Part shown: in pieces, positions 1 to 12,900 of the stretch
How positions within the stretch are numbered: position 1 is the stretch's first letter
Layout: each line of letters begins with the position of its first letter
Assembly (NCBI RefSeq): GCF_014898055.3
Contig: NW_023601322.1
Location: 70,026,740 to 70,090,739 of the forward strand
From: Talpa occidentalis
Taxonomy: Eukaryota; Chordata; Mammalia; Eulipotyphla; Talpidae
Length of the DNA: 64,000 nucleotides
Reading direction: 5' to 3'
Program-made: the position numbers and the translations under genes
Notes under the pieces: model-generated
The model's input: only the letters and a program-made list of their open reading frames with translations
Told to the model about the DNA's origin: nothing
The model's database searches: none

Positions 1-1458
1 CAATATTTCGTTACTCCTCTTCATCAGGGCCTCTTAGGGTATCTGGTTAGGACCCCTGGTTAGGAGTCTTCTGCGTCACAGGACTTTGAATGCTAAAACT
101 GGCAAAGTCTCATTAAGCTGAGTTGTTGGTCAACCTGTGGCCCTCACTCTAGGGTTTGTAGCTAGTGTCGGGCAGAGGAGTGTCAAGGAGGTCGCTGGGA
201 GTTTGGAACATAGCTTTCCATTCCTGGTATGTATTCAGCAAGAATGCTTAATGGTTCTCCACTAAACTAGCAGGCAGGGACTAATCTGGTCCTGGAATCT
301 GTTTGGCTAATCTGAACAAGCTCACAAGTTAATTGACTTTCCAAGTTTATGCCTGCTTTGTGGGGTTGGTGGCAGCTTAGTGGGGCTGGAGCTCAAACAG
401 TTAGACTTGGAACCTGGCTGTGTTCACTTAAACTGTCAGGAGCAGGTGATTTTATCTTCTTCCTTCTCTGAAATGAATCAGTGGTTCCAAAAAAAGGACA
501 CTGTGCTAATTTACAGCTGTCCTTCTGGAGACATAGGAGAGTGAAAGATACAGGATAGAAGAAGGGGAGAGGAGTATGTTTTCTAGAACTCAGTGGTTGT
601 GAAGGGAAAGTTTGAGCTGGTAGGTGGGACAAGCTTTCCTTGTTGCGAGTAGCAGTTCAGCTCAGGAATATGACAGTAGAGGCTCTTGGGGATTTCTTTG
701 TGTGGGTGACTGGTCACCTTTCCTGACAGTACTGTGTCCTGGGCAAGCCTGGGGGGTCGGTTACCCTGAGAGGCAAGGCCTCAGAATAAGCAGTGGGGTT
801 TTTGGCTTAAGCACATGGAAGTGACAGGAGCTTGAGCAGAGGGTACTAAGTTACTTTAGGAGAAGGCCGGTCCAGAATTTAAATCATCTTCCCCAACCCC
901 CCAATTTTTTTGGAGTGCCCTGAATCAAGAAATCAAATGCATCTGTACTCTTTGTCTTCCTGGGCAAGCCCATGTAGATGGCAATAACTGGGTTCAGCTG
1001 GAGTTGAACTCAGACAGCCAGGGAGCAGCTGAGAACAGAGGCCTAGGACACGGGGATTGTTCCGGGGTAAAACAGATGCTAGGGGCCAGAGCTAAGCAGT
1101 TCTATTTGGCACTATAATTTTTTTCCCTAAATTTCTTTTTGGAAAGTTCCACTCAGACTGTCTCCCTTTCCACAGGGCAGGGGTGAAGGGGAGCCAAGCT
1201 GGGGATGGAGCAGGACTCTGCTGGCTGCTGGGTTTTGATCCAGAGCTGTGGGAAAGTCCTAGAGAAGCTAGACTCGGGTTGGCATTCTAAGCACCCATCT
1301 GGCCTGCTCAAGCCAGTCTTCCCTGGCTTTTAGTAAAAACACGCATATATACCTAAGCAAGAGCTATTTCTGTCTTCCAGGATACAGTATAAATACTCAT
1401 GTGTCCTGTGACCTTTTGAAAGGGAACTCGGCTCTTTTTTTTCCTCTGAGAATATACC

Positions 1459-2331
1459 TGTGGTGGCAGGAGGGCACAGAGCAGGATCTCTATGATCTGA
1501 GCAGACGGGTAAAGGAGAGTCCTGGAGCCTTCCGTGGCTTTTCAGGCTTTTATTGAGCTTTTACCAGTGTAGGGTCAGGAATGGCCACAGTGCAGGTTTT
1601 CTATGATCCAGCAGACTGGGTAAAGGAGGAGTCAGAGTCCTAGAGCCCTCAGCGGGTTTTCAGGCTTTTATTGGGGTTCACCAGGCATATGGCAAGCAGG
1701 GGTGCTGAGGGGCCGGGAGGCTGGCAGTCCTCCTAGCCCCCAGCAAATCCTCACTCTATCTGGGCTCTCTTCCGTTCGTTCTGCTGTTTCTCAGCTTCTA
1801 CTTCGGCTTCTACTGGCGTCCCCGTGACGCCGCCCTTAAAAACACAGTCTCAGCCCAGGTGAGTCCCACCTACCTATGCCCACACCCTATTCCAGGTGCC
1901 CGCCATCAGGCATGCATTCAGGACCGCAAGGATCCATCATCTATCCTGATGGCGGGAGGGCAGAAAAGCCTGACATTTTTACTTACCCTACAACCAGGTA
2001 CACAGAAGGCAGGGGTGCCGGGGGGCCGGAAGGCTGGCAGGCCTCCCAGCCCGCAGCGAATCTTGACTCTTTCTGGACTCTCTGGCGTTCTTGTTCTTCT
2101 CTTGTTCTGCTCTCTCTTCTCATTCTCATTCTCTTGTTCCCGTTCTTCTGCTGGCGTCTCTGTGACGCTGCCCTTATAAGCCCAGTCTCAGACCGGTTGT
2201 GCCCACCTATGCATGCCCACACCCCACTCCAGGTGTCCGCCAGCAGGCATGCATGTAGGACTGCAGGGATCCATCATTAATGCTAATGGCAGGAGGGTGG
2301 AAAAGCCTGATACATTTTCATTTACCCTACA
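1459..2331 (-). repeat. 3' LTR of the retroviral element, internally duplicated
   Basis: On the minus strand the LTR starts TGTAGGGTAAATG after the PPT and ends CA at the target duplication. A block beginning with the same TGTAGGGTAA sequence recurs from 1992, giving a period of about 313 bp. A 111-bp repeat (1481 and 1592) sits at the far end. A TATA-like CTTATAAG (2173-2180) and AATAAA signals (1549-1554, 1667-1672) lie in the order expected for an LTR promoter and polyadenylation site on the minus strand. Confidence 0.8.
2173..2180 (-). promoter_or_regulatory. TATA-like box of the retroviral LTR
   Basis: CTTATAAG on the minus strand, about 150 bp into the 3' LTR. The equivalent place in the second internal copy (near 1836) has decayed to a run of A. 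If active, transcription would run antisense to KLHL3. Confidence 0.4.
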
Positions 2332-2520
2332 ATCCACCCCCTCAGGGTTTTCCACCACACAATCTATATACAAGTTATATACAAGTTTCCTTTGGTGAAT
2401 TATGAACACTGCAGCCATGACCCACAAAAGTAAATAGAATACAACTGAATATAGCAATGCAATACAACAGAACACAAGTCCAGGCAGGGCACCAACCTAG
2501 GGGCAAAAGACAAGATTATT
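2332..2520 (-). pseudogene. Internal 3' segment of the retrovirus, possible envelope-tail remnant
   Basis: The minus-strand frame just before the PPT encodes a strongly hydrophobic segment of about 20 residues followed by a short polar tail that runs into the LTR. That position and pattern fit the C-terminal membrane anchor of a retroviral envelope protein. An in-frame stop lies a few codons upstream and no other envelope landmark was seen, so this is a weak assignment to a dead gene. Confidence 0.35.
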
Positions 2521-2888
2521 GGCACCAGCAGATGATCCACTGCGTCTGCTGCTGAAGGTGCTACTCATGCGAGGGAGTGGAGCCACTCACATCTGCTGTT
2601 ACATGCCAGGAACCGTCAGGCTTCCTGGTCTTCTCCATCTGTGCTCTCGGCCACAAACCACACACCGCATCCACCCCCAGGATGCACTCACTCTTGGATT
2701 GGTGATTCTGTACTCTCTGGGGGTAATCACCCAAACCTCATGGTTTGTCTGCTGTCATTCCAACATTCAACTTTCATAGCCACCAATGCAACACACAGAC
2801 CCCTGCACTCAGGTCAACCCTTTGCACAAGCACATGGGTCGGGAATCCATGGATACAAGCTCCACATGCGGCCTTTCTTGGGTCCCCT

Positions 2889-2965
2889 GTAGGACCGCAG
2901 GGATCCATCATTAATGTTAATGGCAGCAGGGCGGAAAAGCCTGATAATTTTTCACTTACCCTACA
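2889..2965 (-). repeat. Remnant of the 5' LTR
   Basis: About 77 bp that align with the start of the 3' LTR at 2255-2331. I count about 7 differences over 75 aligned bases. The match stops abruptly at 2889, where internal sequence begins, so the rest of the 5' LTR has been lost. Confidence 0.75.
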
Positions 2966-3439
2966 ATACCCAAGATGTTCTTTACTGTTTATCTTCTGGG
3001 TGGGAGAATGAAGTGTGATTGCCTGAGTCCCAAGGGATTTGGGGGTGACTTTTGTTATGGTATATCAGAAGTTTTGTAAGCATAAGGGTGTTGTTTATCT
3101 TGCTTACCACTGATCCCAGAGCCTAGACCTGTGCCTGTTAACACAGGCACTTAGTAATTAAGTGGTGAAAGAACCAGTGAGCTCTTCAATTAGTTAGTGA
3201 ATAATTCACTAAGACCTTTCTGATTAAGGACAGTCTACTAAAGGCTGTAGGGCAGGGACTCTCAAATGCAGCTATATATTTGATGTACCTGGGGAGCACT
3301 CACAACCTCATCACCTCCTTACAGGACCTATCTTCAAATATAGTCACGTTGTGGGGTTGGGCTGCAACATAAATATTTTAGTGTGTGTTGGGGGGGCACC
3401 TTGAGGTGGGGAGGTAAATAAACATTCGGTCTGTAAGGG

Positions 3440-3596
3440 GCTTGTTACTCTAAGTGTGGTTTGTGGACCAGCTTCTGCAGGCATCACCTGGGTGCTGGTG
3501 GTGGGGTAGGGGTGATTGACCTGTTGTTGAGTCAGAAACTGAATTTTATTACGTTCCCTTAATAATAGAAATCAGTGACTGGGAAGCACTACTGTG
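3440..3596 (+). mobile_element. MER5-like hAT-Charlie remnant
   Basis: CTAAGTGTGGTTTGTGGACC, followed by GCATCACCTGGGTGCTGGTG, resembles the MER5A core. Diverged. A further short similar piece lies near 3250-3310. Confidence 0.5.
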
Positions 3597-3824
3597 GACC
3601 CTAGGGATACAGACACTCCACTGCTGCTTGGGGCCACGAAGTGGGGAACAGTGGGAAGAAAGACTGGGGCTGCTGAGGGTCAGGCTGGGAAGTTTGAACC
3701 CAATTGGGCAGGCAGTGGAGAGACAAAGACCTTCAGCATGGTAACAATAAGACTGGAATGCCCTTTCAGGAAAAAAGCCCTCCTGCTGGAATCCAATGTC
3801 TCAGAATATCACCTTCTCCTTCAG

Positions 3825-3987
3825 GTGCTACTCCCAGCAGCCAGCTTGCTGCAGCTCATGGATGTTCGACAGAACTGCTGTGACTTCCTGCAGTCTCAGT
3901 TGCATCCCACCAACTGCCTGGGCATCCGTGCATTTGCAGATGTGCACACTTGCACCGACCTTCTGCAGCAGGCAAACGCGTATGCAG
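3825..3987 (+). CDS. KLHL3: KLHL3 coding exon (residues 122-175): end of BTB and start of BACK
   Basis: The exon starts [10 protein letters not shown] and ends QQANAYA. It follows a pyrimidine-rich acceptor ending TTCAG and is followed by the donor GTAACG. Length is 163 nt, entering in phase 0 and leaving in phase 1. It covers the last BTB helices and the 3-box region, which in this family packs against the N-terminus of CUL3. Cys164, mutated in human hyperkalaemic hypertension, is present. A frame continues past both splice sites (3594-4115), but those extensions are intronic and share nothing with the family. The preceding coding exon is outside the window. Confidence 0.96.
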
Positions 3988-6900
3988 GTAACGGGGAGCC
4001 AGCCTGCGGCACCTCCTCCGAGCTTGTGGATTTAATAACCCGATCTCTAGTGGACTCCTCAAAGATTATAGTGGACCCCTCAAAAGAGCACAGAGAGAAG
4101 TGTGCTCTGCCGTGAAGCAGTTATAATTTAGTCATGGAGACAAGACCCAGGTGGAAAGATAATTAACAATAGAAGAGTTCAGCTCCTTGCCAAGTGGAAT
4201 ATGATTAATGGCCAGATGGATGGTACAGACAGTAATCTTAATGAGAGAAGAGGAAAGAGATTGAGAAGACTTCATGGGGGGAAGAGTAAATTTAGCTAGG
4301 TCTTGAAATATATCTTTTTTTTTTGCCATTTAAGAATTTCTATTTTGATCAACGTGTTCTACGAACATGATTTTAAAAGCCAACACTATTGCAAGGTATA
4401 AGCAAGAGTCCCCTGCCCTGCCTTTCCACACCAAGTCTTGCTCTCAATTGCCACTCACTTTAAATTTTATAAGAATAAAAATGTAGGTTGTGATTCAGCT
4501 AAAAGCTACTTTGTCTTCTATTTACCTCCATTTATCTAAGTAATATGTAAATACCACTATTTTTGGATTTATTTATTTTAGATATTATCTGTTGACTTCT
4601 CATGGAAGATTGTACTTTCATAGACTTTCCCTCATATATATATGCCCTTCCCTCTCTTTATTCTCCTAATATCAAGCTAAGTTATGTATTTGCAGTTTTT
4701 TAAATAAGAAAAATATTAATTGTCTTTTCTTTTTGCACACTGAACTTTCTTGCAAGACAGATACAACTGAACAGTCCTTAGATCATCAGATAATCTGTTG
4801 ATTCCATTTTATTTTTCTTGGAGATAGTCATCCTGCTAGAACTTGTCATGCTGTTATTTTGATGGGGTTTTGGGAGGGTCTAGAAATGAACATGAGTGTT
4901 TAGTCCCCATGTTTAGCTGGAAATAAATCTTCATTTCTGTTTATATTAACTAGAGGATGGGGCTCATGAGTTACCTAGGAAACTGTGTGGTCATTTAAAT
5001 GGACAGATTCTGTTATACCACCTCCTTCCCTTGCAATAAAGCATCTTACTACCCCCAACCCCCAAAATAAATAACATCATGGCTACTATTCTTTTCTGTG
5101 TCTCTTGTCCAGACAATATCTGGGAATTATTGAGGGCCTCTTGGCTGCTCACCTCACAGCTCCCTATCCTAGGTTAGCTCCTTGGTGTACAGGCAAGAAG
5201 CATTCGCTCTGTTTCTTGGTATCCTTTTGTTCTCTGATCAAGTCCCAGACCCCAGGAGCCTGTGCAAACTCTCGTTTTCCCCTGAAGTCTATTTCTCAGG
5301 CCACATAGGCGACCAGTTGATAAGATGATCTTGACAATGATGATTTTTGTGAGAACATTTTGTGAAGAACATTTTGTGAAGCCCAATTCTGAATTCTGCT
5401 GACTCTTCCTGGCTCTGAACCTTGACTCTTTTTTTTCTGTTGTGCTCTTATGCCCCTCTTTCCCTGTATCTTCCCCACCCCCTTTCCACTTTTTGCCAAG
5501 GGGGTCCTGGCTCTCTCTGGAGAGGGCTCTCCAGCCCAGCCTTTGAAGAGGCCATTCTCCTGAGGGATGTGCTCAGGCTTAGTTTCAGCAGGATGGGAGA
5601 CTTGGCCAACGCCCAGGTTCAGCACATCAACATCTGCTGGAGCAATGGCAAAGGGAAGGTGCTGAGATGCCAGGAATTCCGGCTCTTCTGCCTTCTTTCC
5701 CTCCCAGCCCTCTCCTAAGTAGAGTGTGCATGCATGCATGTCCACTCAGCACACACCCTGTCCTGTCGTCGTTGGCTCACACTGTCCTCTGTGATTTGGA
5801 GCATGTACTGAGCCTTATCTTTAGCACAGCCTCCCAGGTTTTTCTAGCCAGGCTTTCCCCTACTTTCAAACCTCTGTTTTCTCCTTTGTGCCTTTCACTA
5901 TCAGACAGTGTGGAGAAGGTGCAGTTGGGAACACTGTTGTGTTGGAGGTGCTTGATCCTGAGGTGGTCTCGGCGATAGACTAGGTTCTGTCAGCACTGTG
6001 TGGGCATGTGTATGTGCAGATTATTTTCATCCAGCATTTATTGATCCCTCACTTTGGGGCATACCCTATGCTATGCCTTTTATGTGCATCAATCTCATTT
6101 AATGCATACATCAACTGAAGAAACTAAGGCACAGAGAGATGAAGACATCTCTTGGGTCACACAGCTGTTAGAGATAGAGCTAGAACAAACTCAGACAGTG
6201 TTGACTCCAAGCCAGTTTTCCTAATAACTACTGCATTCGACTGCTCCAGGGCCCATTTGGACATGGGGTGGCCCTGTGAATTGTTAGCTGAGGGGGGTTT
6301 GGTTGCTATCATTGGCGTTTTCATTGGAAGTGTGAGCCTGGAAGACTATGTCACGTAGTCACCAAATCCCAACAACCAGACGGTGCAGACAGATGACCAG
6401 CTGTCTCTGCTAGACATGCGGTGTTTAGTCATCTTGGGCGGGGGCTGGAACGAGATGTGGATGTCTTCTCGGGAGCATGTGGAGTCTGCATGTGTGAGCC
6501 CTCCTACTTCCCTGGCTTGGTCAGCGTGACTTCAGGCTGACAGCCTCCTCCCTGTGATGCTTCTTTATAATCCTCAGCTATGCAGGGAAATCAGTTTTTA
6601 GGTGGGATGTGAATGTAGTGTTTGATAAGCCCAAGATGAAAGGACATTCAAGGAGGCGTGTGAAGGTAAGACTGTACAGTGTTTAAGAGAAGGAAGTAAA
6701 AACTGATTGTTTACTCCCTTACACCCACCCACACAGTCCTCTTTTTTTTCTTTGGTCTTGTACCTGCTGACAATCTATGGAACCTGGCACCCAGCCATCA
6801 TTGCCTCTTGAAACAGTTGCCACTTCCTCGCACCTTTCCTGTGGAGATATGGACACCACTAGTGTTGGCAACTGAGGCCACAGGCTTCCCTGGGCCTATG

Positions 6901-9900
6901 CCTTGCATTACAAGTTGTTTAAAGTCAACAACCTACAAGGAGACCTTCCAGATAAGAAATAAAGATCAGACCAGCTTTGAGCCGAGTGACCCCTGGCCTC
7001 TTTTCTTCTCTTTATGGTGGGGGTAGTACATCCTGTCCCCTTTCCAGTATATATATAGATGTAGATAGAAAGATGTAGATAGATCTATGTATCTGTCAAT
7101 CTATCAATATCTGTCTATCTACCAATCATCTAGCAATAGGTAATGCTTTTTAACTTATCCTAATAAAGGCATTCCTTATACTTTTTTGGGACTTACTAGA
7201 ACATGCTGAAATTCTCCCCTGACTCTTATGTGTGGATATATCATATTCTTTTTATCGGCTGCGTCATATGCATGAACTATAACTCTCTTAACCAGTCCAC
7301 TGTTGATGGACATTAATGTTGCCACATTTTTCTTTTTCATAAAATGCTTCAGTGGGAATTCTTATACAGGATAATTTGGAGTATGCTTGCTGGTATATGA
7401 GTAAGGTATCATCTTGGGAGCATAAAGTAGCTCAGAGAGTGTATTTTTTTTTTTTAAAGATTTATTTATTTATGCATACAAGAACTGGGGTACAGGCCAG
7501 AGGTGTGGGGGGTGAGAGAATTCACCAGAGACAGAGTGGGGAACAGAACAGGCAGATCGACTGAAATGCACTGCTGAGGGGAGCAGTGGATGAGTCAGGA
7601 GAGGTCTGCTGCGCCATGTGGGTAGCTCTCTGGCCAGGGATTGAACTCATGCTGCAGTGGCTGCGGATAGCTTCATAGGTTGCGTCTAAACCCTTTGCAC
7701 CACCAGGGAAGCCAGGAGAGTGTGTTTTTTAAAAAGGAATAAATGACACTATTTATTTATCTTTGATAAATTTATCAAATAAAAGAGGGATCTACACAGT
7801 GAAAGAACAGAAGTAGCTAAAAAGAGAATGGAGTTTGGGCAAGCAACATGTTAGAGGGAGTCCAGGGTTAATAGAAACTTTGAGAGAGAGGATAAGGATG
7901 AATTTTATGACATCGGTGCTGTGTATAAGGGTAAAATTCCACTGTGTTCCTGGCTGTCTTTTCAAGAAAGATGAATAAAAATTATATTACAGTCAAAAAA
8001 AAAAATAAAATAAAAAGGAATAAATATCAACTTGCTTACTGGAAAAAGTAACTTTTTTCAAAGTCATCTCATGCCTCCTGGTACATCTCCAGCCCTCTGG
8101 TGCAGACACTGAGAGGTGGACATGGTGCTCCCCTGGGAGCTGGGGTGCATCTCTCCACCCAGCTGCCTGTTCAGTTTCCTGTTTGGAATGGGCCTGTCTC
8201 TTCCTGCTGTGGCCATCCCTCCTGCTGCCTCTGCATCCAGTTTTCCCCTAAGTGTTATGGCCCCAGATTTTTGCTGTGATATGTATTTTTCTGGGACTGG
8301 GCAAGGGTGTGCCCCATATTTAAGAACTCACTGCTCAAACCCTTGCCCCCAGCTGATGTTGTCACAGTCCTCCTAGGCAACAAGTAATTGGGAGAGGGAC
8401 CCTGCTGTTTTGCACAGCCTGTTTCTTAACCCTCATTACTATTTGCAAGGACTGCTTAATCTTTAACCACAGAGGCCAGGTTTATGGGGACTTTGTTTGG
8501 TAATTGGACAGCCATGCACTGGGCCATCAACAGAGCTGATTGGAGGGATGTTAATGGAACTCCATTAATGAAGTTGCAATTAAAATTCTTTGGACATGTT
8601 TATATCAGTCTGCCAAAGTTGAGCTGAAACCCTCCAGCCATGGGATGGAAAAGCCATCGAATTTCACGTGTTCATGGAGAGAAATTGGCCTTTTCTTGGA
8701 TTGGTTGAATCATTTGAGATCATGGAATGAAGTGGTTTAACTAAGGGTAACAAAAAACTTTGACAAAACACTTAGAACACATGAACCTCTTACTCAGTGA
8801 GGGTTGCCTTATGAAATTGCTGCCTCCAACTTGGCATCATAAAATAATTATGCTGCTGATGATAGTAATGGTGGGCGTTTTACCATTTCTGAACACATAC
8901 TGTGCCAAGCACGGCACTGCAAACTTCATAGGAATTCTCATTTTTGTCACTTAGCTATAAGTGGTGGTTGTTTCTCCAATGTAGAAATGAAGAAACTGGG
9001 GTTCCAGAGAGACTTAGTGTTTTGCCAAGCGTCACACAGTTTTTTAAGTGGCCATGCTGGGACTCACAGTGGGCTGGCTGACTGTGGCGCCTGTGTTCTG
9101 AGCCCCCTCCTGTCTGCATCCTTCCAGGCGAGCACCGCCTCTCTCTTCATGCCATTTGCATCACTTCTGTTCCTCCTGATTTTATGCCTCTAACTTGCAG
9201 GTGGCAAATGAAGCAGTAGTCCAGACCAGGTAATTTTTGTGGCTAGCTATTCTCCTTGTTGGGATTTTAGGAAACATTGCTTCTGGTGTTGAAGCAATAG
9301 CACTATAACTGGACAGTTTTGATATAGCCCTTTGTTCTATGTGTATGTGAGAGAGAGAGAGAGCAAGAGCAAGAGCAAGAGAAAGCCCAGGACCAATATA
9401 TATATATTTCTGGAATTAAGTCAACATGGAAAGAAAGCTCATATCTCACCATCATCCCTAGGGAGGATAGAGGCAGTCTCAGGGCTGGTGGTCATGACCT
9501 TTGTCATGACGTACCTTGTGGGATGAGGTCAAGGTAGGGCTCTGTTACTTCCCTGTGAGAGCTGAGTCTTCTCCCTGGAGCAGGGTAACTACAGGCCCTA
9601 AAAGCCAAAGCTTACGTCTGCCTTCCCAAAATAGAGAAATAGGGGCGAGAGAGAGATATTTAAAGCAGCTCTGTTGTGCTTCTTCACCTTGCTGAAATGA
9701 TTTTATTTGTGTGTCTACCCCTGCCAGCCAGTATTTTCTGGGGGTATGGCCCATGGTTCCATTCACAGATACTCATGCTAATTCCCTGGAGCAGCTGGTC
9801 CTGGGAAAAATGGGATTTATTTCATCTCTGCAGGTCAAGGAAGTCATAGATGGATTGTCAGTTGCATCTGTTCCGGACCTGTAGTTTAGATTCACCTGAT

Positions 9901-12900
9901 CAAAACCTTACACTTATTTCATCCCTTTAATAGAATCGAGGGACTTGGGACTAGTTTGGGAGGCTGTCTGCGCCCTAGGCAGTCCTGAATGGTGGCTGTT
10001 GAAGTACAATGATAATTTTAGATCTCAATCTGTGCAGACATTGTATTGCACACTGAGGATTCAACCTCAAGCAAGACAGAACTTCCCTCTTGGGTTTACA
10101 GCCCCACTATGAAAAAAAGACCTCAGAAGATACAACAAACAGGTTGATTAGGGCTCTCATAATTTTTTATTTCCTGTTTTGGGGATACAGAAGAATATCA
10201 CCTCATTTAGTTTGGTAGACAGATCTCAATTTAGGGATTATGGCTGAGATTTAAACATTTTGATGGATGTTAAAATGTTTAGAATGTGACTACTCTCTAA
10301 ACCTTTTTTTAAAAAAGAAAGTTTTTTAGATTTATACTCTCTTTGTTTCTTTGTAGTGCCCCTAAGATAGATTCGGGTGCTCTGATGTCTATATTGGATT
10401 TTACCTCAGTGGCCTGCTTAGGACAAGTTTTTATTGTCTTGGGAACTAAGATACTCATTCAAATGTTTGTTATTATTCAAACAACCTTGGTTTTAAAACA
10501 TGTCTCTACCGCTTACTGATCTGTGTGATCTTCAGGACATGACCTGGACATTCCAGACTTGTGTTTTTCCATCCACCTGTAAAATGGGAATATTAATGTT
10601 TACTTTAGTAGGACTTCAGGGAAAAGTAAGGGACATGACATATGTAAAGCTCTAGCACAATGTTAGCTACTATTAGAAAATGCCCTCAGCTTTCTCCAGG
10701 CTTGCTTCCTTGAAAACACCTACTTCCTTTCCTGGGAAGATGTAACCCAGTTTTCTCACTTCTTCAATATCAGGAAGATATGTGCATACTGCTTGGTGAA
10801 GAAAGTACTTGAAGTTATCTGGTGTCCTGGATACCACCCCTTTCCATAATTTCTTATCGAAATGGACAGGAACAGACCCAATGTGTTTCATTAGTGAACT
10901 TGAAATTTAAACACTATGTGTTACTTAGAATAAAATCTGGCTAATTAGGACTTTTAATCAAAACTCCTAATTAGGTGATTTTCCCCTCCTATATTTTCAT
11001 TTTTTAAGAAAAGAAGAAGTCAAGAAAAGTTAGGTTATTAATGGAGAATTCCTCATTCAAGAGTCCCCTGCATACTTGTCCTATCCCCTAAGATCTAGTC
11101 TTGCCTGCCTCTCCATTATGTCTCCTGGAGTCTAGCATAGTTCCCCATGCTTAGTGGGTGCTCAATAAATATTTGTTAGTTGAATGAAGACTCAGCCCAA
11201 GACTCTAGTGACACTGAACTATTGCTTTTCCTGCTTGCATGCTTTTATTTATACTTGGAGTACCTCTCTTGCTCATGGTTCTATGGACTTTGGGTTAGAG
11301 TTATTGGTGTGTCGTCTTAACTGCCTTATAAGCCAGCAGGCTCCTAGGAGGCATCAGCTCTGCTTTTTTCATTTTTTTGAAGAAACACAGCATTATTGAG
11401 CACTTGCATGGGCTTGGTAAGTGCGAGTTACATATATTTGCTTATTTAATGCTTAGCTCCATCTAATTTAGGAAAGTGAGTACCTTGTATCACTACAAAG
11501 TTTGTTGAACTCAGTGGAATTAAGGGGGGTCTCTAAGACTTTTGGGGTCCATAGCCTCATCTATAGCACCTGCAGTCTCAAAAGAGGTATCTAATACTGT
11601 GAAGTTTCTCTGAGAGCACTGCTGCCCACAGAATTGGATGCCGTGAAGTAGAAACAGGCTGGTATTTTTCGTTTTCATTTCAACATGGTTCCTTAAAGCT
11701 CTCAGAATACACTAATACATATTATAGTCCTTGAGATTTAAAAGAACCTAAACACACATCCTATTTCATAGATGACGAAGCCAAAACCTGGAAAGAAGTG
11801 ACTATAAAAGGTGGAGCTAGGATTGAACCCAGCTCAACCCTGGTCAATGAACTCTTAGCCAGTGCTCTTCACTACACCCTCCCTTAATACACTGAAAGCA
11901 AACAAGCAGTGTTAAAGGCAGAAGCTGATTTTCAGGGTGTTATCTTCGGGAAACAGAGTGAGGTCTTTCCAGGATATGCCAGGGAAGAAGCCTGACTTGA
12001 GTATAAAGTCTGTTGGGGAACTCCTATTTCTCAGGAAGTGGAGTTACCAGAGCATCCTGTTCCTATTTTTTCTATCCCAGTTCTCTGGAGTATTGCTACC
12101 AGAAAGGAGACTCTGGGGGCTCAGCCCTATCTCCCTACACTGAAGGGTAAAGTGAGGGAGTTGTCTTCTTTCCCTTCTTTCTTGGTCTCTTCCTGTTCCT
12201 GTCCTTTAACTCTCCAGGGTCCCTGGATGCCAGCCCTGGTGAGAAGCTGCTGCCCTTTAACTCCCTTGTTGCCCCATCCCTGCCAGATCTTGCTTCCTGG
12301 GAGGATTTCTGAAGGGATTTCGGTGGGAGGTTCCAAATGGGCAAAGAGAGAGCCCAGTCCAGAAAGAAGGGCTCTAGATTCCAGCCCTGCAGTGCCCCTG
12401 AGAGTGGAGGAGGGCTAGAGGGCTGACTGCTTTCTGCTTTGAATTACCTTTGAGAATTTCTGGCTTGCTCACCAAACCACCTATGTCACTATTCTTTCTT
12501 TTTCTTCCTTCCCAAAATCCAAACTATCTACTTCAGTTTTAAGAGCTGTGGGAAATTAATTTTAACAGCCCAGAATTAGATTCTCTCAATTCCACCTATT
12601 ATCTTCACTTTTTTCCTTCCGTCAAATGTCAGTTTTTGTCAACCAGAGATAAACATGGGAAGGCTGGTGTGGCTCTGGGCCACAGGGATTTTTTTTTTTA
12701 TTAATTAATGAAAAAAATTTCTTACATTGTTGGAGTCTCCATAGTTTTCCCACCACCTGTGAACCATCACCATATTTGTCTTCATCCCTCCCCTGTTTGC
12801 ACCCCTCTCCTGCCCCTCCTTTTCTGGTTGCCTCAGTTCTGTGGTCAGCTTGCTAGTTTTGACTATTTCTTGACTTTTTGTTTGGTTTCTCTATATTCCA

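Larger units (their letters stand above)
1459..2965 (-). mobile_element. Damaged endogenous retrovirus, antisense to KLHL3, with 5-bp target duplication
   Basis: Read on the minus strand, the element starts TGTAGGGTAAG at 2965 and ends CA at 1459. Both sides are flanked by the same 5 bp, ATACC (1454-1458 and 2966-2970). A purine-rich tract (rc of about 2332-2343) immediately precedes a second TGTAGGGTAA start at 2331, as a retroviral PPT precedes a 3' LTR. Only the first 75-77 bp of the 5' LTR remain (2889-2965). The rest of that LTR and the primer-binding site appear deleted. About 550 bp of internal sequence remains. No gag or pol was recognised. Confidence 0.85.
1..3824 (+). other. KLHL3 intron (3' part) before the first visible exon
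   Basis: Bases 1-1453 show no gene. Around 950-1050 there may be a faint MIR. The endogenous retrovirus fills 1459-2965, and MER5-like remnants follow at about 3250-3600. The acceptor pyrimidine tract and AG end at 3824. Confidence 0.85.

Noticed and set aside
2188..2475. Minus-strand frame with a membrane-like segment as a possible gene
   Set aside because: It lies inside the damaged retroviral element, runs across the PPT into the LTR and has a stop just upstream. Kept only as a weak envelope-tail remnant.
3594..4115. A 173-codon open frame containing the first visible KLHL3 exon
   Set aside because: Only 3825-3987 matches the kelch-like family and it is bounded by a good acceptor and donor. 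The extensions on both sides are intronic reading-through.
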